A stretch of DNA of 34,582 nucleotides from NCBI GenBank assembly GCA_001067655.1, contig JUNU01000131.1, positions 1-34,582 of the forward strand, given 5' to 3'. Positions within the stretch are counted from its first letter, which is position 1; each line of letters starts with the position of its first letter. The stretch comes from Neisseria lactamica. GTDB taxonomy: Bacteria > Pseudomonadota > Gammaproteobacteria > Burkholderiales > Neisseriaceae. The notes under the pieces were generated by a model. The model was not told where the DNA came from. It searched no databases and saw only the letters and a program-made list of their open reading frames with translations. The position numbers and the translations under genes are program-made. Positions 23,402-31,376 of the stretch are shown here, piece by piece.

Positions 23402-23776
23402 ATGCGTCATCGTAATGGTAACCGCAAATTAAACCGTACAAGCAGCCATCGCGCTGCAATGCTGCGTAATATGGCGAACTCATTGTTGACTCACGAGACT
23501 ATTGTGACAACTTTGCCTAAAGCTAAAGAATTGCGCCGCGTAGTAGAACCCTTGATTACATTGGGTAAAAAACCTTCCTTGGCAAACCGTCGTTTGGCAT
23601 TTGACCGCACTCGTGATCGTGATGTTGTAGTTAAATTGTTTGATGAGTTAGGTCCACGTTTTGCTGCCCGTAATGGCGGTTATGTTCGTGTACTGAAATA
23701 TGGTTTCCGCAAAGGCGACAATGCACCTTTGGCATTGATTGAATTAGTAGACAAAGCAGCAGAAGCTGCCGAGTAA
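23402..23776 (+). CDS. rplQ: 50S ribosomal protein L17
   Basis: L17 (124 aa) is at the tunnel exit. The N-terminal MRHRNGNRKLNRTSSHRAAMLRN motif (shown in part as RTSSHRAAMLRN) and the C-terminal GFRKGDNAPLALIEL are typical. It is the last gene of the cluster and is followed by a strong hairpin. Confidence 0.98.
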   Translation: MRHRNGNRKLNRTSSHRAAMLRNMANSLLTHETIVTTLPKAKELRRVVEPLITLGKKPSLANRRLAFDRTRDRDVVVKLFDELGPRFAARNGGYVRVLKYGFRKGDNAPLALIELVDKAAEAAE

Positions 23777-23787
23777 TCTAATACACC

Positions 23788-23829
23788 ATAACAAAACACC
23801 ATTTGTTTTCTCAAATGGTGTTTTGTTAT
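23788..23829 (+). terminator. Terminator of the ribosomal cluster
   Basis: A perfect 18-bp stem (23788-23805 with 23812-23829) with a 6-base TTTTCT loop lies 12 bases after the rplQ stop. The stem is AT-rich (ACAAAACACCATTTG), unlike the DUS hairpins used elsewhere in the window. Confidence 0.85.
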
Positions 23830-24227
23830 ATGCAAGCTACCTTTTGAGTATTTTAAATGCTCTATTTAAAATACTCTCGGTATATTGAAGTTATTCTTTC
23901 TGTTTTGTAATGATAGGTAAGTGAGTTTGCCATAGATAGAGTATTTCTTTTCAGTATCATATTATAAGAGATATTTTAAATAACATAAGTTACTAAAATT
24001 TTATGTTCAATACTATTTTCAAAATGAAAAACCTTTCTGATTTTTCCTAGCTTTTACTCAAAATCATAAAGGTTTTGGTCAATTGAAAATTTTAGCGTAT
24101 TTTTATGAGTTAAATTTCGTTAACAGACTATTTTTGCAAAGGTCTCTATAACTGAAATTTAACTAAGAACTTCTTTGCCGCCAGGTATTACACTTACCAA
24201 ATTCTTTTTTGTATCCCATAATTTTAT
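23830..24227. other. AT-rich spacer before lpxB, no gene seen
   Basis: About 400 bases, strongly AT-rich, without DUS, REP or usable ORF. It must hold the lpxB promoter, but many AT hexamers match loosely and none stands out. Confidence 0.4.
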
Positions 24228-25385
24228 ATGACTACTTCTCTCACGATTGCAATGAGTGTTGCTGAGGCATCGGGTGATCTGCTTGGTGCACATCTTATTA
24301 GTGCGATTAAAAAACGTTGTCCTGATGCAAGATTTATTGGTATCGGTGGCGAGCGTATGAAGGCGGAAGGATTTGAAAGTCTTTATGACCAAGAAAAATT
24401 GGCAGTACGAGGCTTTGTTGAGGTAGTTAAGCGTTTGCCTGAAATCTTGAAAATTCGAAAAGGTCTAGTTAATGACCTTATCCGCATAAAACCGGATGTT
24501 TTTGTTGGGATTGATGCACCTGATTTTAATCTTTGGGTGGAAGAGAAACTGAAGAAAACGGGTATTCCAACGGTTCACTATGTCAGCCCTTCTGTTTGGG
24601 CATGGAGGCGTGAACGGGTGAATAAAATCGTTCATCAAGTTAACCGGGTGTTGTGCCTTTTTCCAATGGAACCACCGCTCTATTTGGATGCCGGTGGTAA
24701 GGCAGAGTTTGTCGGTCATCCGATGGCTCAAACGATGCCTGTAGATGTTGATCAATCTTCTGCACGTCTTCAGTTGGGTGTTGCATCGTCAGTCCCAGTA
24801 TTTGCCTTGATGCCAGGCAGTCGTGTGAGCGAAATTGATTACATGGCTCCTGTGTTTTTTCAAACAGCATTACTTTTGTTGAAACGTTACCCGCAGGCTC
24901 AATTTCTTATGCCGGTTGCTACACAAGCAACCCGTCGTCGTATATCAAAAATTCTTACCTCTGAGCAATTTTCGGGTCTTCCCATTACGTTAGTTGATAA
25001 GCAAGCAGATACTGTTTGTACCGCGGCAGATGTGGTCTTGGTAACCAGTGGGACGGCAACGCTGGAAGTGGCTTTGTGTAAACGTCCTATGGTGATCAGT
25101 TATAAAATATCGCCTCTGACTTATGCTTATGTGAAGCGTAAAGTTAAAGTGCCGCATGTCGGTCTGCCTAATATTTTGTTGAACAAATGTGCTGTTCCGG
25201 AGCTTTTGCAACACGATGCGACACCTGAAAAGCTGGCGGAAGCCATGATTTATTGGTATGAGCATCCTGAAGCAGTTGCCAGCTTGAAACAAGATTTTCA
25301 TGAGTTGCACTTATTATTAAGAAAAGATACCGATACACTGGTTGCAAATGCAGTGTTGGAAGAAGCTGGTTTTTTCAAATCTTAG
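24228..25385 (+). CDS. lpxB: Lipid-A-disaccharide synthase
   Basis: LpxB (385 aa, GT19 family) joins UDP-2,3-diacylglucosamine and lipid X to make the lipid A disaccharide, at the inner face of the cytoplasmic membrane. Visible blocks are SVAEASGDLLGAHL at the N terminus, VFVGIDAPDFNLWVE, HYVSPSVWAWRRERVNKI, FPMEPPLY, LMPGSRVSEID and the nucleotide-sugar region VTSGTATLEVALCKRPMV. No clear ribosome-binding site precedes ATG 24228, but the N terminus aligns in length with other LpxB proteins. Usual partners lpxD, fabZ and lpxA are not adjacent here. Confidence 0.97.
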   Translation: MTTSLTIAMSVAEASGDLLGAHLISAIKKRCPDARFIGIGGERMKAEGFESLYDQEKLAVRGFVEVVKRLPEILKIRKGLVNDLIRIKPDVFVGIDAPDFNLWVEEKLKKTGIPTVHYVSPSVWAWRRERVNKIVHQVNRVLCLFPMEPPLYLDAGGKAEFVGHPMAQTMPVDVDQSSARLQLGVASSVPVFALMPGSRVSEIDYMAPVFFQTALLLLKRYPQAQFLMPVATQATRRRISKILTSEQFSGLPITLVDKQADTVCTAADVVLVTSGTATLEVALCKRPMVISYKISPLTYAYVKRKVKVPHVGLPNILLNKCAVPELLQHDATPEKLAEAMIYWYEHPEAVASLKQDFHELHLLLRKDTDTLVANAVLEEAGFFKS

Positions 25386-25569
25386 TTTGACTTGCTGATT
25401 CAACAAGAGAAAAGAGCGGCAATCAGATTTACAAAAAAGTAATGAAGCAGAAAATGGGTTGCAGTTTAAACATTGCTTTGCCCCAACCTATCTATCCTTC
25501 AGCCGGCAAAGATGGCGTTTGCACGGCCTTTGCTATATCATTCCCTTATCTGAAATCAAGGAAAACATC

Positions 25570-25932
25570 ATGTACGAAGTCAATCGTAGCGTCTTTTTGC
25601 TCATCCCGCTCGAGCCTTTTTGGAACTGGCTGCAAACCCTGCCCGGCAATCATCTTGATGGTTTGACTCTTGAAGATATTCAAGCCGATGCTAACTCATA
25701 TCTTGTTCGTCCGTGTGAAACCGCTGATGAAGTATGGGACGAAATCGAAGCGCGGTTTGAAGACATTTTCGCTGCCGAACTTGCCGACTGGTGCGAAGAC
25801 GAAAGCGAGTGGCCTGATTTGGATGCAGATATTTTCAATGAATGGTTTGACATCCAGCTCTCAACCGTCATCACCGACCTCGAACACGAACCGCTCGCCC
25901 GCGAAGCCTTTCAACCTTTCAATCTGAACTGA
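25570..25932 (+). CDS. Acidic conserved protein of unknown function
   Basis: This 120-aa protein is very acidic and rich in Trp (WNWLQTLPGNHLDG, LADWCEDESEWPDLDADIF), with no signal peptide or membrane helix. I recall similar proteins in other Neisseria but no function. AAGGAA lies 8 bases before ATG 25570. The frame opens earlier at 25459 but the extra residues look non-coding. The TGA overlaps the thioesterase ATG (TGATG), so the two are translationally coupled. It may bind a protein or nucleic-acid partner, as acidic small proteins often do; that is inference. Confidence 0.8.
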   Translation: MYEVNRSVFLLIPLEPFWNWLQTLPGNHLDGLTLEDIQADANSYLVRPCETADEVWDEIEARFEDIFAAELADWCEDESEWPDLDADIFNEWFDIQLSTVITDLEHEPLAREAFQPFNLN

Positions 25933-26318
25933 TGAATATCCGCGTCCGCAATTACCATCTTGACGGCTACGGTCATGTCAACAACGCGCGCTATCTCGAA
26001 TTTCTCGAAGAAGCGCGCTGGGCGTTTTTTGAGGAACACGGTTTATTGTCCGAAATCGACGGCTTGATGCTGGTGGTTGTCCGCACCGACATCCGTTATC
26101 GCCGTGCCGCCGTCGATGGCGACATATTGCGCTTTGAAGGTCGTCTGAAAGAGCTGACCTCGCGCCATATTATCCTTACTCAAAACATCGTTTTGCCCAG
26201 CGGTAAAAATGCCGTCGAAGCCGAGAGCACTTTGATGGTCGTCAGCGCAGAAAGCGGGCGAAGCATCAGCATTCCCGAACCTCTCTTTACCCTTTTAAAA
26301 CAATACGCCGAAGCATGA
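25932..26318 (+). CDS. Hotdog-fold acyl-CoA thioesterase (YbgC/4HBT family)
   Basis: This 128-aa protein has the 4-hydroxybenzoyl-CoA thioesterase signature at its N terminus: RVRNYHLDGYGHVNNARYLE, with the catalytic Asp at residue 11 and the long helix LEFLEEARWAFFEE. Such enzymes hydrolyse acyl-CoA thioesters; the substrate is unknown. It is coupled to the acidic protein upstream and its TGA overlaps the next ATG (ATGA). A DUS (AGGTCGTCTGAA, 26138-26149) lies in the coding sequence and encodes EGRLKE. Confidence 0.9.
   Translation: MNIRVRNYHLDGYGHVNNARYLEFLEEARWAFFEEHGLLSEIDGLMLVVVRTDIRYRRAAVDGDILRFEGRLKELTSRHIILTQNIVLPSGKNAVEAESTLMVVSAESGRSISIPEPLFTLLKQYAEA
26138..26149 (+). repeat. DUS inside the thioesterase gene
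   Basis: An exact AGGTCGTCTGAA in frame within the thioesterase gene. It is the first copy after the DUS-poor ribosomal block. Confidence 0.9.
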
Positions 26319-26803
26319 AAAAGCTCATTACCATTGCCGCAGTCGCCATTATCGGCGCGCTGCTCGCCATCGTCCTTATTCCGGATAACAAACCTACTCC
26401 CGCATTCTCTTTGTCTGACCTGCAAGGCAAACCGGTGTCCAATGCCGATTTGCAAGGCAAAGTCAGCTTCATCAATTTTTGGTTTCCCTCCTGCCCGGGC
26501 TGTGTCAGCGAAATGCCCAAGGTCATCAAAATGTCCAAAGACTATCAAGGCAAAGACTTCCAAGTCCTCGGCATTGCCCAACCGATAGACCCGCTGGAAA
26601 GCGTAAACCAATACGTCAAAGAATACGGCTTGCCTTTTACCGTCATGTTTGATGCTGATAAAGCCGCCGCCCAAGCGTTCGGTACGCAGGTTTACCCGAC
26701 TTCTTTCCTGATCAATAAAAAAGGCGAAATCCTGAAAACCTTTGTCGGCGAACCGAACTTCGCTGAGCTTTATCAGGAAATCGACAAAGAATTGGCGAAG
26801 TGA
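26315..26803 (+). CDS. TlpA-like membrane-anchored thiol-disulfide oxidoreductase
   Basis: This 162-aa protein has an N-terminal signal anchor (about 5-22) and a periplasmic thioredoxin fold of the TlpA/ResA type. The redox motif is CPGC (60-63) within FWFPSCPGCVSEMP, and the cis-Pro loop is VYPTSF. The family reduces or oxidises cysteines of exported proteins, often in cytochrome c maturation. The ATG overlaps the thioesterase stop by 4 bases. The reason for pairing with a thioesterase is not evident. Confidence 0.9.
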   Translation: MKKLITIAAVAIIGALLAIVLIPDNKPTPAFSLSDLQGKPVSNADLQGKVSFINFWFPSCPGCVSEMPKVIKMSKDYQGKDFQVLGIAQPIDPLESVNQYVKEYGLPFTVMFDADKAAAQAFGTQVYPTSFLINKKGEILKTFVGEPNFAELYQEIDKELAK

Positions 26804-26835
26804 TATGAGGTTGTATCATTAGAGGCGTGTCATTG

Positions 26836-26850
26836 TTTTCAGACGACCTT
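26836..26850 (-). repeat. Single DUS
   Basis: TTTTCAGACGACCTT between the TlpA-like gene and the SH3 protein gene. It has no inverted partner nearby, so it is an uptake signal rather than a terminator. Confidence 0.85.
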
Positions 26851-26938
26851 CTATTGTTACCATATCCAATGATCAACGATATTGCTGCTGGCTGACTGAA
26901 TGGAGATTTCAGCAGGCAGGCTTTGAGCATGATTGAAA

Positions 26939-27601
26939 ATGGCTTTGAAAAATAAACAATTTCTATATTTTATTTTTGTTGGCTTTATTTTGAGCGTATT
27001 TCAGCCGACATTTGCACAAGACGTTCCTCAAAAAGGCATGCTTTGGGTTTATTGGGGCAATAGTTTAGATGGTAATGTCCGGAGTCAAAGGGTTTTATAT
27101 TTTGACTTTATCCCTGAAGACACCAAAATATCGAATCAAAACCGAATCTCCCTTAATTTGAGCAAATCGCAGCGAACTGCCGTTTTGAAAGAATTGGTGC
27201 TTCCGCCGAATTTTTACGAATATCAGGAAGATTCTGTCAAACAGCCGGCACGAATTACTATGGGTAAAGTGGGTACGGAAGTCATTTGTGACGGTAAATA
27301 TTATTCTGCCAAACTTATAAAATTTGAAAAAATCCCAAAAACAACGGCTAAACAAATCCCTGATTCGGGCTGTATTTACTCGTTGATTATGAATAATGAT
27401 TTCATCGTTAAATCCACAGATAGCCATAAGGTTCATCTTAGGAGCCAACCGGATGCACATGCCGATATAATCAAACGCTTGGACGATCACACTATCGTGG
27501 AAAAATTGAAAACCGTTCGTCAGGATTGGTACCTCGTTCAATTAAAAGATACGGCTACCCAAGGGTATGTTCATAAAAGTCAGTTGGAGCGGATGGAATA
27601 A
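26939..27601 (+). CDS. Exported protein with C-terminal SH3-like domain
   Basis: This 220-aa protein has a signal peptide (hydrophobic FLYFIFVGFILSVF, cleavage probably after TFA). The middle of about 120 residues is not recognised; it has two Cys (ICDGK and DSGCIYS) that might form a disulfide. The C-terminal 60 residues fit a bacterial SH3 domain: VHLRSQPDAHADIIKRLDD, then WYLVQLKDTATQGYVHKSQL. Such domains often bind peptidoglycan or metal-linked ligands. ATG 26939 is taken as start; a TTG at 26933 is in frame. It stands alone and is closed by a DUS hairpin. Function unknown. Confidence 0.75.
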   Translation: MALKNKQFLYFIFVGFILSVFQPTFAQDVPQKGMLWVYWGNSLDGNVRSQRVLYFDFIPEDTKISNQNRISLNLSKSQRTAVLKELVLPPNFYEYQEDSVKQPARITMGKVGTEVICDGKYYSAKLIKFEKIPKTTAKQIPDSGCIYSLIMNNDFIVKSTDSHKVHLRSQPDAHADIIKRLDDHTIVEKLKTVRQDWYLVQLKDTATQGYVHKSQLERME

Positions 27602-27630
27602 TCAACAGCTGTCGAGATATCGGCGTAATA

Positions 27631-27670
27631 AAGAAGGTCGTCTGAAAACCATTTTTCAGACGACCTTCTT
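27631..27670. terminator. Bidirectional DUS hairpin terminator
   Basis: AAGAAGGTCGTCTGAAAA (27631-27648) pairs with 27653-27670, a perfect 18-bp stem with a 4-base loop. It lies between two convergent genes, the SH3 protein and slyX, and can serve both. Confidence 0.9.
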
Positions 27671-27683
27671 TCATATTTCCGCT

Positions 27684-27911
27684 TCAATAATGCGGCGGAA
27701 TTTCATCACGCAGGCTGTAAGGCTCGCGCTCTCCGTTTGCGCCTTTGTCCTGCATTTTCTGATAAAGCAGCCTCAACTGCGCCTGCTGTAAATCCAGCGT
27801 TTGCTGCATTTTCGCCACCGTATCGTTCAGGCTGCCAATTAAATCTTCCTGAAGCGCGGCTTGGATTTCCAGCTCGGTGATACGGTGTTCCAATTCGTGA
27901 AGTTCGCTCAT
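27684..27911 (-). CDS. slyX: SlyX family protein
   Basis: SlyX proteins are short coiled-coil proteins of unknown function. This one has 75 aa: heptad-rich ELEHRITELEIQAALQEDLI, then LNDTVAKMQQTLDLQQAQLR, and the conserved C-terminal end PPHY. Its ATG directly follows the stop codon of the antiporter gene with no spacer, so the two are co-transcribed. Confidence 0.93.
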   Translation of the reverse strand: MSELHELEHRITELEIQAALQEDLIGSLNDTVAKMQQTLDLQQAQLRLLYQKMQDKGANGEREPYSLRDEIPPHY

Positions 27912-29285
27912 TTACAGCACCATCGCGGCAATCCAGCCCGCAATCATCAGCGGGATATTGTAGTGGATAAAGGTCGGGATGACGGAGTCGCGGATGTGGT
28001 CGTGTTGTCCGTCGGCGTTCAGACCCATGGTCGGGCCGAGCGTCGAGTCGGACGCGGGCGAACCGGCATCGCCCAACGCGCCCGCCGTACCGACGATGGC
28101 GACGGTTGCCAGCGGCGAGAAGCCGAGGCTGATACACAGCGGCACATAAATTGCGGTAATGATCGGCAAAGTAGAGAAAGAAGAGCCGATGCCCATGGTG
28201 ACCAACAATCCGACAAACAACATGGCAAATGCCGCCATGCCTTTATTGCTGCCGAAAAGTTGCATACTGTGTTCGACCAGCGGTTTGATTTCGCCTGTCG
28301 CGGTCATGACTGCCGCAAAGCCTTGCGCCGCAATCATGATGAAACCGACCATCGCCATCATTTTGATGCCTTCGCCGAATACATCGCTGGCAGCGTCGCG
28401 GTTCATCACGCCGAGCATCATAAAGACAGCAAAACCCAGCATCGCGCCCAAAACCAGCGAATCTTCATACATCAACTGAATCGCAAAGCACACGCCGATT
28501 GCCACCGCCGCCACCAGACTGCGGTAAGCCGAAGGCTGGGGCTGTTCGGATGCTTCGCGGTTGTCTTCCGTATCGACGGTATTGGTTTGATAAATGCGTG
28601 ATTTGCGGTAGTGGACAAACGCCGCCAGCAGCCCCGCCACCATACCCAGCGCAGGAATCGCCATCGCATGCATGACGCTGATGCCTTTTACATCCATGCC
28701 CGCAGATTTGATGTTGCCCAAGAGGATGTCGTTCAAGAAAATCGTACCGAAGCCGTAAGGCAGGAACATATAAGTCGTCACCAAACCGAACGTAATCACA
28801 CATGCCACCAGGCGGCGGTCGACTTTCAAACGGTTAAACACCAGCAAAAGCGGCGGAATAATCATCGGAATAAACGCGATATGGATAGGCACGACGTTTT
28901 GACTCATGATGCCCATCGCCAAAATAATCAGCAACAGCGTCCATTTCACCGAACTCTCGCCTTTCGCGGCATCCTGACTGCCATTTAGTTTGCGGATAAT
29001 GCCGCCCGCAAGCTGTTGCGGCAGCCCTGAATAGGTAATCGCCATCGCAAACGCACCGAGCATCGCATAAGACAAAGAAATCCGCGCGCCGCCCTTCAAG
29101 CCTTCGTTAAACACGGGAATAATCCCCGACTGAGTGACATTGCCCGCCGTATCCACGATGTTTTCCAGCGGCATTCCCGCCACCAGTCCGCCGACGAACG
29201 CACCGACAGTCAGGCTCAATACGACGTGTACCCGCGATAGCGACAACACGAGCATAACGATTACTGCAACCACTACGGCATTCAT
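27912..29285 (-). CDS. Na+/H+ antiporter family membrane protein
   Basis: This 457-aa protein has about eleven hydrophobic segments and resembles the NhaC-like Na+/H+ antiporter family (also including amino-acid permeases such as YuiF). Visible marks are the N-terminal VVVAVIVMLVLSLSRVHVVL, polar residues in helices (GIMSQNVVPIHIAF), and the C-terminal GTAGALGDAGSPASDSTLGP, a conserved ion-site-like loop. Whether it moves Na+/H+ or another solute is unclear. It is followed directly by slyX. A DUS lies 13 bases upstream of its start. Confidence 0.85.
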   Translation of the reverse strand: MNAVVVAVIVMLVLSLSRVHVVLSLTVGAFVGGLVAGMPLENIVDTAGNVTQSGIIPVFNEGLKGGARISLSYAMLGAFAMAITYSGLPQQLAGGIIRKLNGSQDAAKGESSVKWTLLLIILAMGIMSQNVVPIHIAFIPMIIPPLLLVFNRLKVDRRLVACVITFGLVTTYMFLPYGFGTIFLNDILLGNIKSAGMDVKGISVMHAMAIPALGMVAGLLAAFVHYRKSRIYQTNTVDTEDNREASEQPQPSAYRSLVAAVAIGVCFAIQLMYEDSLVLGAMLGFAVFMMLGVMNRDAASDVFGEGIKMMAMVGFIMIAAQGFAAVMTATGEIKPLVEHSMQLFGSNKGMAAFAMLFVGLLVTMGIGSSFSTLPIITAIYVPLCISLGFSPLATVAIVGTAGALGDAGSPASDSTLGPTMGLNADGQHDHIRDSVIPTFIHYNIPLMIAGWIAAMVL

Positions 29286-29629
29286 GCCTTTTCTCCGTTT
29301 CAGACGACCTGTCGGCCATCTATTTATATATTAAAAGAAACATCATAACCTAACATGATTTAACACGCTAGGGCAAGCCGATTATTCATTCAAATGAATA
29401 GGATGGAATTTTGCAGGCAAGCAATTCAGACGACCCCCAGTGCAAAAACAATCCAAGCCGCCCGCTCAAGCTATCAGACAAAATGTAAAGGTATGATGCT
29501 GCCTTGCCTGCCGTCTGTAATGTAGCAGCGGAAACTTGAGTACGCTTGTTATCTATTCGACTAGAAAGAGAACAAATGCCGTATAATCAAGCCCCAAGTT
29601 TCCCCAGCCCTGAAGGTCGTCTGAAAACC
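29286..29629. other. Divergent region between the antiporter and tldD
   Basis: No gene is seen. Single DUS copies lie at 29298-29310 and 29425-29435, and one directly before tldD at 29614-29624. ATTCATTCAAATGAAT near 29386 is an AT-rich palindrome, possibly a regulator site. No clear sigma-70 boxes were found. Confidence 0.4.
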
Positions 29630-31072
29630 ATGCACTCAACTTACGCCACCGTACAGCGCGATTTGCTCGAAGCCAATCACCTTTCCCCTGAGCTGCTCGC
29701 CAAAAGCCTGAGCATCATCGGCGCGCATCACGTCGATTACGCCGACATTTACTGCCAGCGCACTGCTTTTGAGAGCTGGCATTTGGAAGAGGGCATCGTC
29801 AAATCAGGCAGTTTCCAAATCGATCAGGGTGTGGGCGTGCGCGCCGTTTCGGGCGAAAAAACCGCTTTTGCCTATGCGGACAGTTTGTGTATCGATTCAA
29901 TCAACCGTTCCGCCCAAGCCGTCCGCGTTATCGGCGCGGCAGGTGGCGAAGCTTCTGTCAAAGTGCCGTCCGTTGCAAACGGCAAATCCGTCCATGCGGT
30001 GCTGAATCCCATTATCGGTCTCGATTCCGCCGCCAAAGTTGCCTTATTGAACAAAGTGGAAACGCTTGCCAAAGCCGCCGACCCGCGCATTGTGCAAGTG
30101 ATGGCGGGGCTGACCTGCGAATACGACATGATTTACATCGCCCGCCTCGACGGCAGACACGCCGCGGATATTCGTCCTATGGTGCGCCTGAACGTTACCG
30201 TCATCGCCAAACAGGGCGACCGGAGAGAGCAGGGCAGTGCGGGTGGCGGCGGACGCTACGACTTGGCTTATTTTGATGAAACCCTCGTGCGGCAATTTGT
30301 CGATTCAGCCGTCAAACAAGCCCTGATTAATCTTGAGTCGCGCCCTGCGCCCGCAGGCGAAATGACTGTTGTCTTGGGCAACGGCTGGCCGGGCGTGTTG
30401 CTGCATGAAGCCGTCGGACATGGCTTGGAAGGCGATTTCAACCGCAAAGAAACCAGCGTCTTTTCAGGCAGAATCGGCGAGCGCGTTGCCGCCAAAGGCG
30501 TTACCGTCGTTGATCAGGGCGACATCGCCGACAGACGCGGTTCGCTCAATATCGACGACGAAGGCAACGAAACACGCCGCACCGTATTGATTGAAGACGG
30601 CATCTTGGTCGGCTATATGCAGGACGAAACCAACGCTCGCCTGATGGGTACGCAATCCACCGGCAACGGCCGCCGCGAAAGCTATGCCTCCGCCCCTATG
30701 CCACGCATGACCAATACCTTTATGGAAAACGGCGGCTACGAACCCGACGAAATCATCGCGTCTATCGACAAAGGCATTTACGCTGTCAACTTCGGCGGCG
30801 GACAGGTGGACATCACCAGCGGCAAATTCGTTTTCAGCGCATCCGAAGCATGGTGGGTCGAAGGCGGCAAACTGCAATATCCCGTCAAAGGCGCAACCAT
30901 CATCGGCAACGGTCCTGAAGTGTTGAAACACGTCTCCATGATAGGTAATGATACCGCGTTGGATAGCGGTGTCGGCGTGTGCGGCAAAGATGGGCAGAGC
31001 GTTCCTGTCGGTGTCGGACAACCGACCTTGCGGATTGATTCGGGATTGACCGTCGGCGGTAGCGAGATTTAA
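29630..31072 (+). CDS. tldD: TldD metalloprotease subunit
   Basis: TldD (480 aa, family U62) works with TldE/PmbA in a zinc-dependent protease that degrades unfolded peptides and, in enterobacteria, matures microcin B17 and CcdA. The metal motif HEAVGHGLEGD (HExxxH, His259-His264) is clear, as are DQGVGVRAVSGEKTAFAY (65-82) and the C-terminal VGVGQPTLRIDSGLTVGG. The start at 29630 aligns with other TldD proteins, but a DUS stands in place of a good ribosome-binding site. ATG 29576 with AAGAG upstream is in frame and would add 18 residues. tldE is not in the window. Confidence 0.95.
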   Translation: MHSTYATVQRDLLEANHLSPELLAKSLSIIGAHHVDYADIYCQRTAFESWHLEEGIVKSGSFQIDQGVGVRAVSGEKTAFAYADSLCIDSINRSAQAVRVIGAAGGEASVKVPSVANGKSVHAVLNPIIGLDSAAKVALLNKVETLAKAADPRIVQVMAGLTCEYDMIYIARLDGRHAADIRPMVRLNVTVIAKQGDRREQGSAGGGGRYDLAYFDETLVRQFVDSAVKQALINLESRPAPAGEMTVVLGNGWPGVLLHEAVGHGLEGDFNRKETSVFSGRIGERVAAKGVTVVDQGDIADRRGSLNIDDEGNETRRTVLIEDGILVGYMQDETNARLMGTQSTGNGRRESYASAPMPRMTNTFMENGGYEPDEIIASIDKGIYAVNFGGGQVDITSGKFVFSASEAWWVEGGKLQYPVKGATIIGNGPEVLKHVSMIGNDTALDSGVGVCGKDGQSVPVGVGQPTLRIDSGLTVGGSEI

Positions 31073-31085
31073 GGCAATTAAAAAT

Positions 31086-31131
31086 AAAACGTCGTCTGAA
31101 AACTGTATTTAGGGTTTTCAGACGACGTTTT
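31086..31131. terminator. DUS-variant hairpin terminator of tldD
   Basis: AAAACGTCGTCTGAAAAC (31086-31103) pairs with 31114-31131, a perfect 18-bp stem followed by a short T-run. The base before the core is A-C in place of A-G-G (ACGTCGTCTGAA), a minor variant present symmetrically on both arms. Confidence 0.85.
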
Positions 31132-31283
31132 GTATTAGATGGTCGGCTTATTGATTGGAAACTGTTGAAGCTTTGTCATGTTCGAGTTCAAAGAGAATCA
31201 TGTTTTAAGGCATTAAAGCACAAGTTTATCTGATCGAACGTTCTACACGATTTCTGGCTTATCCATCTGCTGAGACACAAAAA
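31132..31283. other. Spacer between tldD and oxyR terminators
   Basis: AT-rich, with no gene, DUS or repeat seen. Confidence 0.5.
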
Positions 31284-31313
31284 ACAAGCCGCCGAAAAAA
31301 ATCGGCGGCTTGT
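31284..31313 (-). terminator. Terminator of the min-oxyR operon
   Basis: ACAAGCCGCCGA (31284-31295) and TCGGCGGCTTGT (31302-31313) form a GC-rich 12-bp stem with a 6-base loop. On the minus strand the stem is followed by a T-run. It lies 64 bases after the oxyR stop and is not built from DUS copies. Confidence 0.9.
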
Positions 31314-31376
31314 TGAATATCATCACGATTGAAAGCCCTGTGCATGATTTCATCAATGCCCGATATTCAATGCGCT

